This document shows positions 30,975 through 39,717 of a DNA stretch of 64,000 bases, in pieces. The notes below the pieces were generated by a model, which saw nothing but the letters and a program-made list of their open reading frames with translations, was not told where the DNA came from and did no database searches. The position numbers and the translations under genes were made by a program. How positions within the stretch are numbered: position 1 is the stretch's first letter; each line of letters opens with the position of its first letter. Location: assembly GCA_021776795.1 (NCBI GenBank), contig JAJFFC010000008.1, positions 186,001-250,000 on the forward strand, written 5' to 3'. Source of the DNA: Planctomycetota bacterium. Lineage in GTDB: Bacteria; Planctomycetota; UBA1135.

Positions 30975-33900
30975 TTAACGCCGAGGCCGACGCCTGGCAC
31001 TGGCTGCACGGCGAGCGCTGGCGCGTTTGCCGGCACTGGCCAGGGCAGCCTTGCCGTCGTCTTGCTTGCCGTCTAAGAGGTCGGCTAGACCTCGAATCGT
31101 GGGATAGCGGAAGATGTCAACTAAGCCTAGAGCGCGCCCCATGCGCTGTTTGATTTCAATTTGCACTTTGACCGAGAGCAAGGAATGGCCCCCAATTTCA
31201 AAGAAGTTCTGGTCAATCCCCACCGCGGATAGACCCAATAGCTCTTGCCAGATTTCGGCCACGATGCGCTGAGTTTGGGATTCGGCGGACTGGAAATCGA
31301 TATTGGCTGCGGCGGCCAATTGCGGCGCCGGGAATGCTTGGCGATCGATCTTCTGATTCGGCGTCTTGGGGAATCGCTCTTGAATACTGAAGAGCTGCGG
31401 CAGGAAGCTCTCGGGCAAGCGCTGTTGAAGATAGCGACGCAGCTCAGCACTCTCTGGAGGGGCGCCGTCTGCGATCAAATAGGCCACCAGGCGGGGATCG
31501 CCAGGATTGTCTTCGCGCACCATGGCCACAGCCTCGCGAATGTTGGGGTGGGTGGTCAATGCACCTTCAATCTCTCCCAACTCCAAGCGATGACCACGCA
31601 ACTTCACCTGATGGTCGAGTCGACCGTGAAACTCAAGTTCGCCGTGAGCTCCCCAACGCACCAGATCTCCGGTGCGATAAAGGAAGGCCTGTCGATCCTG
31701 CACCCAGCGGTAAGGAACAAAGCGCGAGGCAGTCATTTCGGGCCGCTCGAGGTAACCACGGGTGACGCCTTCGCCCCCGATACAGAGTTCGCCCAGGGCA
31801 CCAAGCGGCACGGGTTCACCGGATTCGTCGAGAACGAGGACATCGGTATTGGCAATCGGCTTGCCAATCGGAACTTGCTCCCCCACTTCGTCGAGCACAT
31901 GACAGGTTGACCAAATGGTGGTTTCGGTGGGGCCATACATATTCAACACTTGGCCATCGACCAAGGTCACCAAATCATGAGCTAGGGCCGGTGGGAAGGC
32001 CTCGCCGCCAATCAGGAGGCGCTGTAAGGGCGCCATCGCGCTACGGGTATCCGCGTCGAGCACCATCATTTGCGCCATCGATGGAGTGCATTGCATATGC
32101 GTTGGCTGATGCCGCTTCAGCAACTCTTGAATACTCGGGGCATTGGTGTTGCCTGCTTGGTGCTTGGAGCGGTTCACGCCAAGCATCACCTGATGCAAAC
32201 GCGGCAGTTGCTCGAGAACCAGTTCGGTGGGGATGCCGAAATCGCATAGGCACCCGAGTTCATCCACGCCAAGCCCCTTCATGCGATCGGCGAAGGCCAT
32301 GGCGCGGGCGCGGTCTCCAAACAGGCCGCTATGTTCAAAGTAGCGTTCGAAGGCGTAGTCGAGAATGGCTTCGACATCTTCTTCGGCGAGTTCCTCGGGG
32401 CGAAACTCTGCACCGCTGCCACCGACTTTTTCGCGATAGGCAGGCCACTCCCAAGCAGCTTTTTCCACCAAGGAAACGGCGCTGCGCAAATAGGCCTTCA
32501 TGGGGGCGCGCGCGACTTCTTTGGCCTCGGCAACGCTTTGGCCAATATAGGTATGAACCATCAAGGTCACGATGCCCTGGCCTTCATGTCCGGCAGCACT
32601 CCAAGCTTCTCGATAGATCGCAATCTTTTGCGACAGCTCTTCGTCATCTTGGCCCAAAAGGTGAGTCAGCAAATGGCAGCCCTTCTCGCCCGCCAAGCGA
32701 AAGGTTTCCGGGTTGCCCGCCGCAGTGAGCCATAGTGGCAAGGTCTCTTGCACCGGCGAAGGATGAATCGAGACCTCGACGTCGACGCCACGACCATCGG
32801 CAAGCGGCAAGGATTCGCCGCGCCAAAGCGCTCGCAACTGGTCGATGCCTTCCTTGAGTAAGCGATAGCGCTCCTCATAGGCTTCCGGGCGCAACACAAA
32901 GTCGTTGGGCTGCCAACCGGAAGCGAGAGCCAAGCCCGCGCGGCCATTGGAAAGGTTATCGACGACCGACCACTCCTCGGCAATGCGCAAGGGCGAGTGC
33001 AGGGGCAGCACGCAACTGCCTGCACGTAAATCGACCTTGTTGGTGGTCGTGGCGAGTGCCGCAGAGGTGACCGCAGGGTTGGGATAGAGCCCGCCAAAGG
33101 CATGGAAATGGCGTTCTGGAGTCCAAACCGAGGAAAAGCCATGCTCATCGGCAAAGCGCGCTCCTTCGAGCAAGAGGCGGTAGCGATCGGGGCCACTGCC
33201 CTGTTCGTCAGCATCGGAACTGAAGTAGAACAGACCGAAATCAAGAGGTTTGTCCGCGTGTTCTTGAGGCACAGATTCGGATTCCCGCTCCTCTTCGCGG
33301 TGAAGGATCACCTCCATGCCGCGCGACAAGGTGACCACCAGCTCCAACACGGAAATGTCGAAGTTCAAACTCGTGACCGCGAGCCAGCGACCAGGAGCGT
33401 CGGCTTCTTGGTCGAGCTTCAAGTAGGGCTCCATCGCCAAGGCGAAGTTCTTGAGCTGACGATGTTCGATCATCACGCCCTTGGGCTTTCCTGTAGAACC
33501 CGAGGTGTAGATGACATAAGCCAAATCACGCTCTTCAGGACCACTTGCTGGCGCGGTTTCCGCGCAGGTAGCCAGGCGTGCCGCTTCGTCTTCGAGCAGA
33601 AGGACTGGCGCCAGCTCCCGCGGAAGCAGGGAGGCGTGAGCTTGGTCTCCAATGATTAGGCGCAGCTGGGCATCTTCGATCATGAAGCGCAATCGTTCCT
33701 GCGGATAAGCCGGATCTAGGGGCACATAGGCCGCACCACACTTAAATACGGCTAGCAGGCTAACGATGAGATTCGCCTCTCGCGGCAGACAAAGCCCCAC
33801 AAGGTCACCACGCCGCACGCCACGCTCGCGCAGCAAATGTGCCAAGCGGTTCGCGCGGACATCGAGCTCTTGGTAGGTCAAGCTCTCTTGACCTGCATGC

Positions 33901-35585
33901 AGAGCGATGCGCTGAGGATGACGCGCGCATCCTTGTTGGATAGTGTGCAGGATGGTGGGCTCAGGCGGCAGTTCTTGGCGCGGGCCTCGACCCCAAGTGC
34001 GCAATCGCTGATGCTCTTCCTCTGTGAGCAAAGAGTGGCGCGCCAAGGGAGCATCCGGCTGCTCCAGCATGGCTTGGAGCAACTGGGCAATACGCGGAAG
34101 GAGCTCTGCCAAGTCAATTTTGGCACCGGCGCGGCATTGCACCTGCTGGCCAAATTCATCGAGCGTCAATTCCAGTTCGACACCCTGTGGCAAACCGGCA
34201 CTGGCTTGCGGATCAAAACGTAGAAGCACAGGCGCATGGACGCCAGCGCCAGCGCCGACATGCCCAGACAACTGCGGGAAACGCTGCAGGAGATCGCGCA
34301 GGAAGGGTCCACGGCGCATGGCAGCGGCGCGCGCTTCTGCAACCTGACGCTTCCAAGAGTGGAAGCTTTCGTTCTCGCTAAGCTGCAGGTTGAGTGGAGC
34401 CGCTGGGGCAAAGAAGGGGGCCGCCTGATGCAAGGTCTCCCCCCATTGGGGCTCTTGCCATAACACGCCGGAATTGCGACCGCCGGACAAACGCGCCAAG
34501 GCCGCGAGCACTGCTGCCGCCGCAGACTCGCCACGAAGGCCATCTGGCAAAGGCAGCGCTTGTTCCTGCATGGCAGACGCGCCGCCAGGCAAGTTGTCCA
34601 CAGACAAAGGCAGGAAGTCGCCAAGGCTCTGGCACCAAGCTTCTTCTGCACGGGCAGAACGCCTTTGCAAACGGTCCAGCAGAGGACGCAAGGCCGTGTC
34701 CTTGGGCAAGGCGGCGAGCTGCTTTTGCAAAGGCGCGACCTCGAGCTCTTGTCCCTCTGGGGTAGTGGCCGCAAGGATGCGGAAACGCCCGTCGACGACA
34801 TCGGCATCGTGCACCAAGACTGGGCCACTCGCGGTCCACAGTTTCGCCGCAGCAAAGGGGTTGTCATAAGGAGCAAATTGACAGGCGCGAACCATGGCAA
34901 CACTCTGCTCCGCTTGCGTCACATCGAGCAAAGCATTCGCCGCTGGCCGCGCAAACTTGGCGAAGTAACTGCGTTGCTCTAGATCCTGGACCTCTCCATC
35001 GGGAAGCTGATGGACCACAATTTTAGCCAGTAACTCGCCAAAGGAACGCAAGCCCGCTTCAAAGCATTGGGTGTTCAGATCCGCGGCAGTCTCCCTTCCT
35101 TCGAGGGAGAAGCTCTCACGCACGACAACACGGCCGGTATCGACAGCTTTGCGACGCTTGCCAATCGCCGTGTCGAGGAAAACCTGACCACGATCTTGTT
35201 CGTCGATCATGCGGTGCCAGACCACACCGTAGTCTTTGGTTCCTGCGGCGATCGCCCACGAAGTTGGGTGAATGCCCCCGTATTGTGGGAGCGGCCCATC
35301 GTGGAAATTGATCGCGGCTTGGCGCGGCAGCCGAAGCACTGCCTGATCTGGAATCGTGAAGTTCACGATATTGAACAGGTAGTCAAACGGGCGGCGCTCC
35401 ATCCAGGCGAACAAGTCGCCGTCAGGAGCGAGGGTAGGAATGCCGTGTTCCGCAGCCCAAGATTGGGTGGCAGGGTCCGCGCAAACTACCCCATGAATGT
35501 GCACGCCCTCGGCGCGCAGCATTTCCCCACAGCGGATCGGCATGGCGCCGTCGCCGATGATGAAGCAGCTAATTCTTTCGCTCAT
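30975..35585 (-). CDS. NRPS: N-terminal formyltransferase-like domain, condensation-like remnant, A domain interrupted by luciferase-like FMN monooxygenase, PCP
   Basis: Formyltransferase 'INFHDGPLPQYGGIHPTSWAI'; A motifs 'YVIYTSGSTGKPKGVMIEH', 'NMYGPTETTIW', 'YRTGDLVRW'; insert 'DFGLFYFSSDADEQGSGPDRYRLLLEGARFADEHGFSSVWTPERHFHAFGGLYPNPAV'; PCP 'IGGHSLLSVKV'; start trimmed to ATG 35585 (MSERISC). Confidence 0.9.
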   Translation of the reverse strand: MSERISCFIIGDGAMPIRCGEMLRAEGVHIHGVVCADPATQSWAAEHGIPTLAPDGDLFAWMERRPFDYLFNIVNFTIPDQAVLRLPRQAAINFHDGPLPQYGGIHPTSWAIAAGTKDYGVVWHRMIDEQDRGQVFLDTAIGKRRKAVDTGRVVVRESFSLEGRETAADLNTQCFEAGLRSFGELLAKIVVHQLPDGEVQDLEQRSYFAKFARPAANALLDVTQAEQSVAMVRACQFAPYDNPFAAAKLWTASGPVLVHDADVVDGRFRILAATTPEGQELEVAPLQKQLAALPKDTALRPLLDRLQRRSARAEEAWCQSLGDFLPLSVDNLPGGASAMQEQALPLPDGLRGESAAAAVLAALARLSGGRNSGVLWQEPQWGETLHQAAPFFAPAAPLNLQLSENESFHSWKRQVAEARAAAMRRGPFLRDLLQRFPQLSGHVGAGAGVHAPVLLRFDPQASAGLPQGVELELTLDEFGQQVQCRAGAKIDLAELLPRIAQLLQAMLEQPDAPLARHSLLTEEEHQRLRTWGRGPRQELPPEPTILHTIQQGCARHPQRIALHAGQESLTYQELDVRANRLAHLLRERGVRRGDLVGLCLPREANLIVSLLAVFKCGAAYVPLDPAYPQERLRFMIEDAQLRLIIGDQAHASLLPRELAPVLLLEDEAARLATCAETAPASGPEERDLAYVIYTSGSTGKPKGVMIEHRQLKNFALAMEPYLKLDQEADAPGRWLAVTSLNFDISVLELVVTLSRGMEVILHREEERESESVPQEHADKPLDFGLFYFSSDADEQGSGPDRYRLLLEGARFADEHGFSSVWTPERHFHAFGGLYPNPAVTSAALATTTNKVDLRAGSCVLPLHSPLRIAEEWSVVDNLSNGRAGLALASGWQPNDFVLRPEAYEERYRLLKEGIDQLRALWRGESLPLADGRGVDVEVSIHPSPVQETLPLWLTAAGNPETFRLAGEKGCHLLTHLLGQDDEELSQKIAIYREAWSAAGHEGQGIVTLMVHTYIGQSVAEAKEVARAPMKAYLRSAVSLVEKAAWEWPAYREKVGGSGAEFRPEELAEEDVEAILDYAFERYFEHSGLFGDRARAMAFADRMKGLGVDELGCLCDFGIPTELVLEQLPRLHQVMLGVNRSKHQAGNTNAPSIQELLKRHQPTHMQCTPSMAQMMVLDADTRSAMAPLQRLLIGGEAFPPALAHDLVTLVDGQVLNMYGPTETTIWSTCHVLDEVGEQVPIGKPIANTDVLVLDESGEPVPLGALGELCIGGEGVTRGYLERPEMTASRFVPYRWVQDRQAFLYRTGDLVRWGAHGELEFHGRLDHQVKLRGHRLELGEIEGALTTHPNIREAVAMVREDNPGDPRLVAYLIADGAPPESAELRRYLQQRLPESFLPQLFSIQERFPKTPNQKIDRQAFPAPQLAAAANIDFQSAESQTQRIVAEIWQELLGLSAVGIDQNFFEIGGHSLLSVKVQIEIKQRMGRALGLVDIFRYPTIRGLADLLDGKQDDGKAALASAGKRASARRAASARRRPRR
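32150..33300 (-). other. Luciferase-like monooxygenase (MOX/MSM) domain embedded between A4 and A5 of the A domain (approximate limits)
   Basis: Bacterial luciferase-family sequence lies between A4 '[12 protein letters not shown]' and A5 'NMYGPTE'. Confidence 0.88.
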
Positions 35586-35699
35586 CTTGTCCCTATCTTT
35601 CGGCCGAAATAGGGCTAGTGGTGTAACGGACTTCCGCCAGCGCCTTGGGAACCCTACCGTAAGCCTGTCGATGAGCCATCCTGGCCCTCCTCTACCCCA

Positions 35700-37244
35700 G
35701 TGAAACACCTCGCGGAGCCTCTTGCCCACGCCGCCCGAGTCGCAGCACAGGCATTGGCGGTGGTCGACGGCCCCCGCCGAGTGGATTATGCCACTCTGCA
35801 GCAACTCGCGATGGGTATGGCCAGGCACCTCCGCACGCAAGGTCTTCAACCAGGCCAACGAGTCTTGCTTCACTTGGACAAATCCCTGGAAGCCGTGGTC
35901 GCCTTCTATGGTTGTTGGATTGCCGGCGGAGTGGTGGTGCAGGCCTCCTCGGTTTTGCGCTCTCCGCAAGTAGAGCACCTTGCGCGCCATGCCGAGGTTG
36001 CGCAACTTTGGACCGTGCCGCGTTTGGCTTCGCGCTTAGACGCTGAGTTCCTTGCGGAGTATCCTGCCCAAAACATGGCCGCCCAGTTGGAGCTCCTGTG
36101 GCAACAACTTGGCCAATCGGAAGAAAGGTCGCTGAAGGTCGGTAGCGGAACTGAACTCGCGGCCCTGCTCTACACCTCGGGGTCCACGGGCTTGCCTAAG
36201 GGCATCATGCTGAGCCATGAAAACTTGTTGGCCGGAGCACGCATCGTGTGTGACTACCTCGGACTCCGCGGCGACGATCGCTTGCTTTCGGTCGTTCCCT
36301 TTAGCTTCGACTACGGGTTGAATCAGTTGCTCGATGCCGTGCATTGTCAAGCCACCTTGGTTTTGCAACGCTCGCCCCTGCCGGCCGATGTCTGCCGTAG
36401 CCTCAAGCAACACTCCATTTCTGTGTTAGCTGGAGTCCCGCCATTCTGGATTCAACTCATGCAGGGGCGTTCGCCATTCCCGCAACAGACCTTCCCTGAT
36501 TTACGCCTGATGACCAGCACCGGCGGGGTATTCCCGGCGGACCTGGTCGAGCGCTATCGACAACACTCGCCACAAGCAGATGTGGTCAAAATGTATGGTC
36601 TCACCGAGGCCTTCCGCTCCACCTACTTGCCGCCGAATCAGTTGGCCGAGCGTCCGCACTCCATGGGTAAGGCCATCCCTGAGTGCACCCTCTTGGTTCT
36701 AGATGAAAACGACCAGCCCTGCCCCATTGGAGTGCCTGGCCAGTTAGTGCACCGGGGCCCCACCGTCGCGCAAGGGTATTGGCGAGATGAGGGAGCCACG
36801 AATGCCTGCTTCCGACCTGATCCAGAACCCGAAAATGCCGTCACCGATGGCGACGGCAAGCCTCGTCCGGTGGTGTATTCCGGAGACCAAGTGATTGCCG
36901 ATGAAGAAGGCTATTTATCCTTCATCGCACGCATGGACGACCTGATCAAGAGCTTGGGCTATCGCATTAGCCCGACCGAAGTGGAACAACTGGCGCGACA
37001 GTCTGGTCAAGTTCAAGATGCGGTCGCGACTGGCATCTCCGATCCGGACAAAGGTGCCGTGATCCGATTGCACGTTCTTCCAAGTCATCAGGATCGCTTT
37101 AGCGAAGAAGAGTTACGTGGGTATTTCCGTGACCATGCTCCGCGTTACCTTTGGCCAGCAGAAATCGTGACGCATCAGCACTTCCCACAGACGCCAAACG
37201 GTAAAGTCGACCGTCGCGCAGTTCTCGACGTCACCTCATGCTGA
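35700..37244 (+). CDS. AMP-forming acyl-CoA/acyl-AMP ligase resembling the exosortase-A-system-associated ligase family
   Basis: 'LLYTSGSTGLPKGIMLSHENL', 'VPFSFDYGLNQLLDAVH', 'MYGLTEAFRSTYLPP', 'SMGKAIPECTLLVLDENDQPCPIGVPGQLVHRGPTVAQGYW'. Confidence 0.85.
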   Translation: MKHLAEPLAHAARVAAQALAVVDGPRRVDYATLQQLAMGMARHLRTQGLQPGQRVLLHLDKSLEAVVAFYGCWIAGGVVVQASSVLRSPQVEHLARHAEVAQLWTVPRLASRLDAEFLAEYPAQNMAAQLELLWQQLGQSEERSLKVGSGTELAALLYTSGSTGLPKGIMLSHENLLAGARIVCDYLGLRGDDRLLSVVPFSFDYGLNQLLDAVHCQATLVLQRSPLPADVCRSLKQHSISVLAGVPPFWIQLMQGRSPFPQQTFPDLRLMTSTGGVFPADLVERYRQHSPQADVVKMYGLTEAFRSTYLPPNQLAERPHSMGKAIPECTLLVLDENDQPCPIGVPGQLVHRGPTVAQGYWRDEGATNACFRPDPEPENAVTDGDGKPRPVVYSGDQVIADEEGYLSFIARMDDLIKSLGYRISPTEVEQLARQSGQVQDAVATGISDPDKGAVIRLHVLPSHQDRFSEEELRGYFRDHAPRYLWPAEIVTHQHFPQTPNGKVDRRAVLDVTSC

Positions 37245-38416
37245 ATGCCCTCCCCCCCGACCTGCAAAGCCTTCTCCATGCGCAGGAGCGTTTTGAACTG
37301 ATTCGGCAACGCTGGTCACGTGGACCGGCCCGTCATGGCGCCGACTTGGCCTATGCCAACCCCTACGCCGGTCCGCCGCCAGAGGTCAAAGAGGCCATCA
37401 CCAGCGCCATGCAAAGCGGACGCGCACTCAGCTTGCAGTACACGCCTTATGGGGGCGCCACCATTCCGCGTCGACATGTTGCGCAAGACTTGCGTAAGAA
37501 GCATGAACTCCCTTATCAATGGCAGGATGTGGTGCTGACTCCCGGCGCCATGGCGGGGCTCAATATTGTGTTGCGCAGTTTGGTCGCAGAGGGTCACTCA
37601 CGCCGCGTCCTGATGCCTATCCCTTGCTGGCTCGATTATCCGCTCTATCTACAGCAGCAAGGGTTACTTCGCGTTCCGGTGGGCTTACAGGAAGACCAGC
37701 ACCTCGACCTAGACGCTATCGAAGGCGCCTTGCAGCAAGACACGGCGGCAATTTTGCTCTCGCAACCTGGAAATCCCACCGGCATTTCCTACCACGAGCA
37801 GGAGCTGCGTGCCTTAGGAACGCTACTGGAGCAAGCGGAAGCCCGACATGGCCACCCCATCTTGCTCATCAGCGATGAGTGCCACCGAGATTTCGTGGAA
37901 GACGCCAGCGTGTGCCCAAGCGCCGCGCGCTTTCATGCGCACGCCATCATGGTCTATTCCTTTGGCAAACGATGGTTCATTCAAGGCCAGCGCATCGGCT
38001 TTGTTGCGGTGTCGCCGCAGATGCCGCAGCGAGAAGACTATCGCCACTTGCTGACTCAGCTGTGCCGCGCCATGGGATTCTGCACGCCCACCGCTCTCAT
38101 GCAGAATGCACTCATCGATTTGCTTGCCGTGAAGGATGACCACGCCTGGCTCCACCAGCGGCGCAAGGAAGTGACCCGCGCACTGCAGCAAGCGGGCTAT
38201 TCCTGCCAAGATCCCGACGGCACTTTTTTCCTCTACCCGCAGGTTCCTGCAGGGATGACCGATTTCTCCTTTTGCGAACATCTTGCCGAACAAGGAGTCT
38301 TGGTATTGCCTTCCGCCATGTTCCATCATCAAGGTCACGTTCGATTATCGCTCACCGACACCGATGCCGCCATGAACCGAGCGCTGCCGATCTTGGTGCA
38401 AGCCCTTTCGCAATGA
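37238..38416 (+). CDS. PLP-dependent class I/II (fold type I) aminotransferase
   Basis: 'VLTPGAMAGLNIVLRSL', 'LLSQPGNPTGISY', 'ISDECHRDF', Schiff-base region 'VYSFGKRWFIQGQRIGFVA'; overlaps upstream and downstream ORFs. Confidence 0.9.
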   Translation: MLNALPPDLQSLLHAQERFELIRQRWSRGPARHGADLAYANPYAGPPPEVKEAITSAMQSGRALSLQYTPYGGATIPRRHVAQDLRKKHELPYQWQDVVLTPGAMAGLNIVLRSLVAEGHSRRVLMPIPCWLDYPLYLQQQGLLRVPVGLQEDQHLDLDAIEGALQQDTAAILLSQPGNPTGISYHEQELRALGTLLEQAEARHGHPILLISDECHRDFVEDASVCPSAARFHAHAIMVYSFGKRWFIQGQRIGFVAVSPQMPQREDYRHLLTQLCRAMGFCTPTALMQNALIDLLAVKDDHAWLHQRRKEVTRALQQAGYSCQDPDGTFFLYPQVPAGMTDFSFCEHLAEQGVLVLPSAMFHHQGHVRLSLTDTDAAMNRALPILVQALSQ

Positions 38417-39717
38417 AACCGCGCCTCGATTTGGAGCACGTGCTTTGGGAGCCAGAGGGCATGCAGGTTTTTCGCGCTGGCCACGCAAATGCCGCTAGTG
38501 AGAATGCCTTTTGGGAGTTAGCCTTAGCTGGCGCTCCTGGCCAGTATGCCTTGCACCGTATGGCTGCGGATGGGCGGCATCAGTTTCTGCGCGATGCTTT
38601 GGGGGTGCACAAACTGTTCTATGGCATAGACGCAAACGGGGTCATGCAAGTCGGCCACTATTGGCATGAGCTGTTACAAGCTGGCGTGCCTCAAGAGCAA
38701 CTTTGGTCGGTTCCGCCGGGATACTTACTGCAGGTCTCGACAAACGGCGAACAAGTCCACGCCCAAGAAGTGGCGGCCTTGCCAGTGCAAATGGATGAAG
38801 AATCTTCTTCCTCCGCAGCAGAGATTCGGTCGGCCTTGGAGTCTTGCTTCCAAGCGATGGGCAAAGCTTTTGCGGATCGTCAGGTTTATGTCGCCCTTTC
38901 CGGAGGCTTGGATTCCACGGCAATCGCGGCTCTTGCACGGGAGTACCTGCCGCAAAGCTGCGCCGTGACCTTTGCCCTGGGTGAGCCAGGATCTACCCGC
39001 GCCAGCGAAGACGTCGACACCGCAGCAGCTGTGGCTCGCGAGCTCGACATGGAATTTGCCACCGTCGTGCGCTCTGTCGAAGATGTCTTGGCAAGCCTTG
39101 ATGAGGTCTTGTTGTACGGCCAAGACTTCCGCGATTTCAATGTCCATTGCGGCTTGGTCAACGCTCCCCTAGCGGCAGGGATTGCCGAGCTGCATCAACA
39201 ACGCGGCGGCCAACAACGGCCCGTTTTACTCACCGGCGACACCATGAATGAACTCATGGCGGATTACCATGCGGAGGTCTACCAGGGGCAAACGTTTTAT
39301 CGCCTGCCGGACCTTTCGCTTGCCCAGGTGCGCCGCTTGTTAGTGAAAGGCCTAGACGCCGGTGATCGTGAAATCGGCATCTTCCATCATCATGAGTTGA
39401 GTGCAATCCAGCCTTATGCGCTTTGCGCAAGTGCCTACACAGGCTTAGCTCCCAGCAAACTTCAAGGCGACTTAGCCAAGCAATCCTTAGTGCAAGAAGT
39501 GCTTGGTGAGAGAGTCCCCGCTCTGGTGTACGACCGGCCGAAAACAAGAGCCCAATCGGGCAGCGCAGATAACAGCACCGGAACTTTGGCCGCCTGCATT
39601 GACCATGGGTTCGATTCTGCCGCAGTCCAGGAACGGTTTGCGAAGCTATATGGCTTAGACCCGAAACAGCTAACGCAATTCGTGCGCGGCGGTCGTTATC
39701 GGTTCCGCACGTCCTAA
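38413..39717 (+). CDS. Asparagine-synthetase-like ATP-dependent amide ligase lacking the N-terminal glutaminase Cys
   Basis: PP-loop 'VALSGGLDSTAIAAL', 'LLTGDTMNELMADYHAE'; N-terminus MKPRLDLEHVLW has no Cys2; start trimmed to ATG 38413 (ATGA overlap). Confidence 0.83.
   Translation: MKPRLDLEHVLWEPEGMQVFRAGHANAASENAFWELALAGAPGQYALHRMAADGRHQFLRDALGVHKLFYGIDANGVMQVGHYWHELLQAGVPQEQLWSVPPGYLLQVSTNGEQVHAQEVAALPVQMDEESSSSAAEIRSALESCFQAMGKAFADRQVYVALSGGLDSTAIAALAREYLPQSCAVTFALGEPGSTRASEDVDTAAAVARELDMEFATVVRSVEDVLASLDEVLLYGQDFRDFNVHCGLVNAPLAAGIAELHQQRGGQQRPVLLTGDTMNELMADYHAEVYQGQTFYRLPDLSLAQVRRLLVKGLDAGDREIGIFHHHELSAIQPYALCASAYTGLAPSKLQGDLAKQSLVQEVLGERVPALVYDRPKTRAQSGSADNSTGTLAACIDHGFDSAAVQERFAKLYGLDPKQLTQFVRGGRYRFRTS

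Noticed and set aside
35586-36005. N-terminal extension of the formyltransferase NRPS ORF
   Set aside because: Overlaps the start of the forward AMP ligase; the conserved domain begins at MSERISC (35585)
37238-39717. Reading the aminotransferase/AsnB-like pair as primary aspartate/asparagine metabolism
   Set aside because: Missing glutaminase Cys, variant active-site region and coupling to the ligase inside the NRPS/PKS cluster argue for secondary metabolism, though not proven
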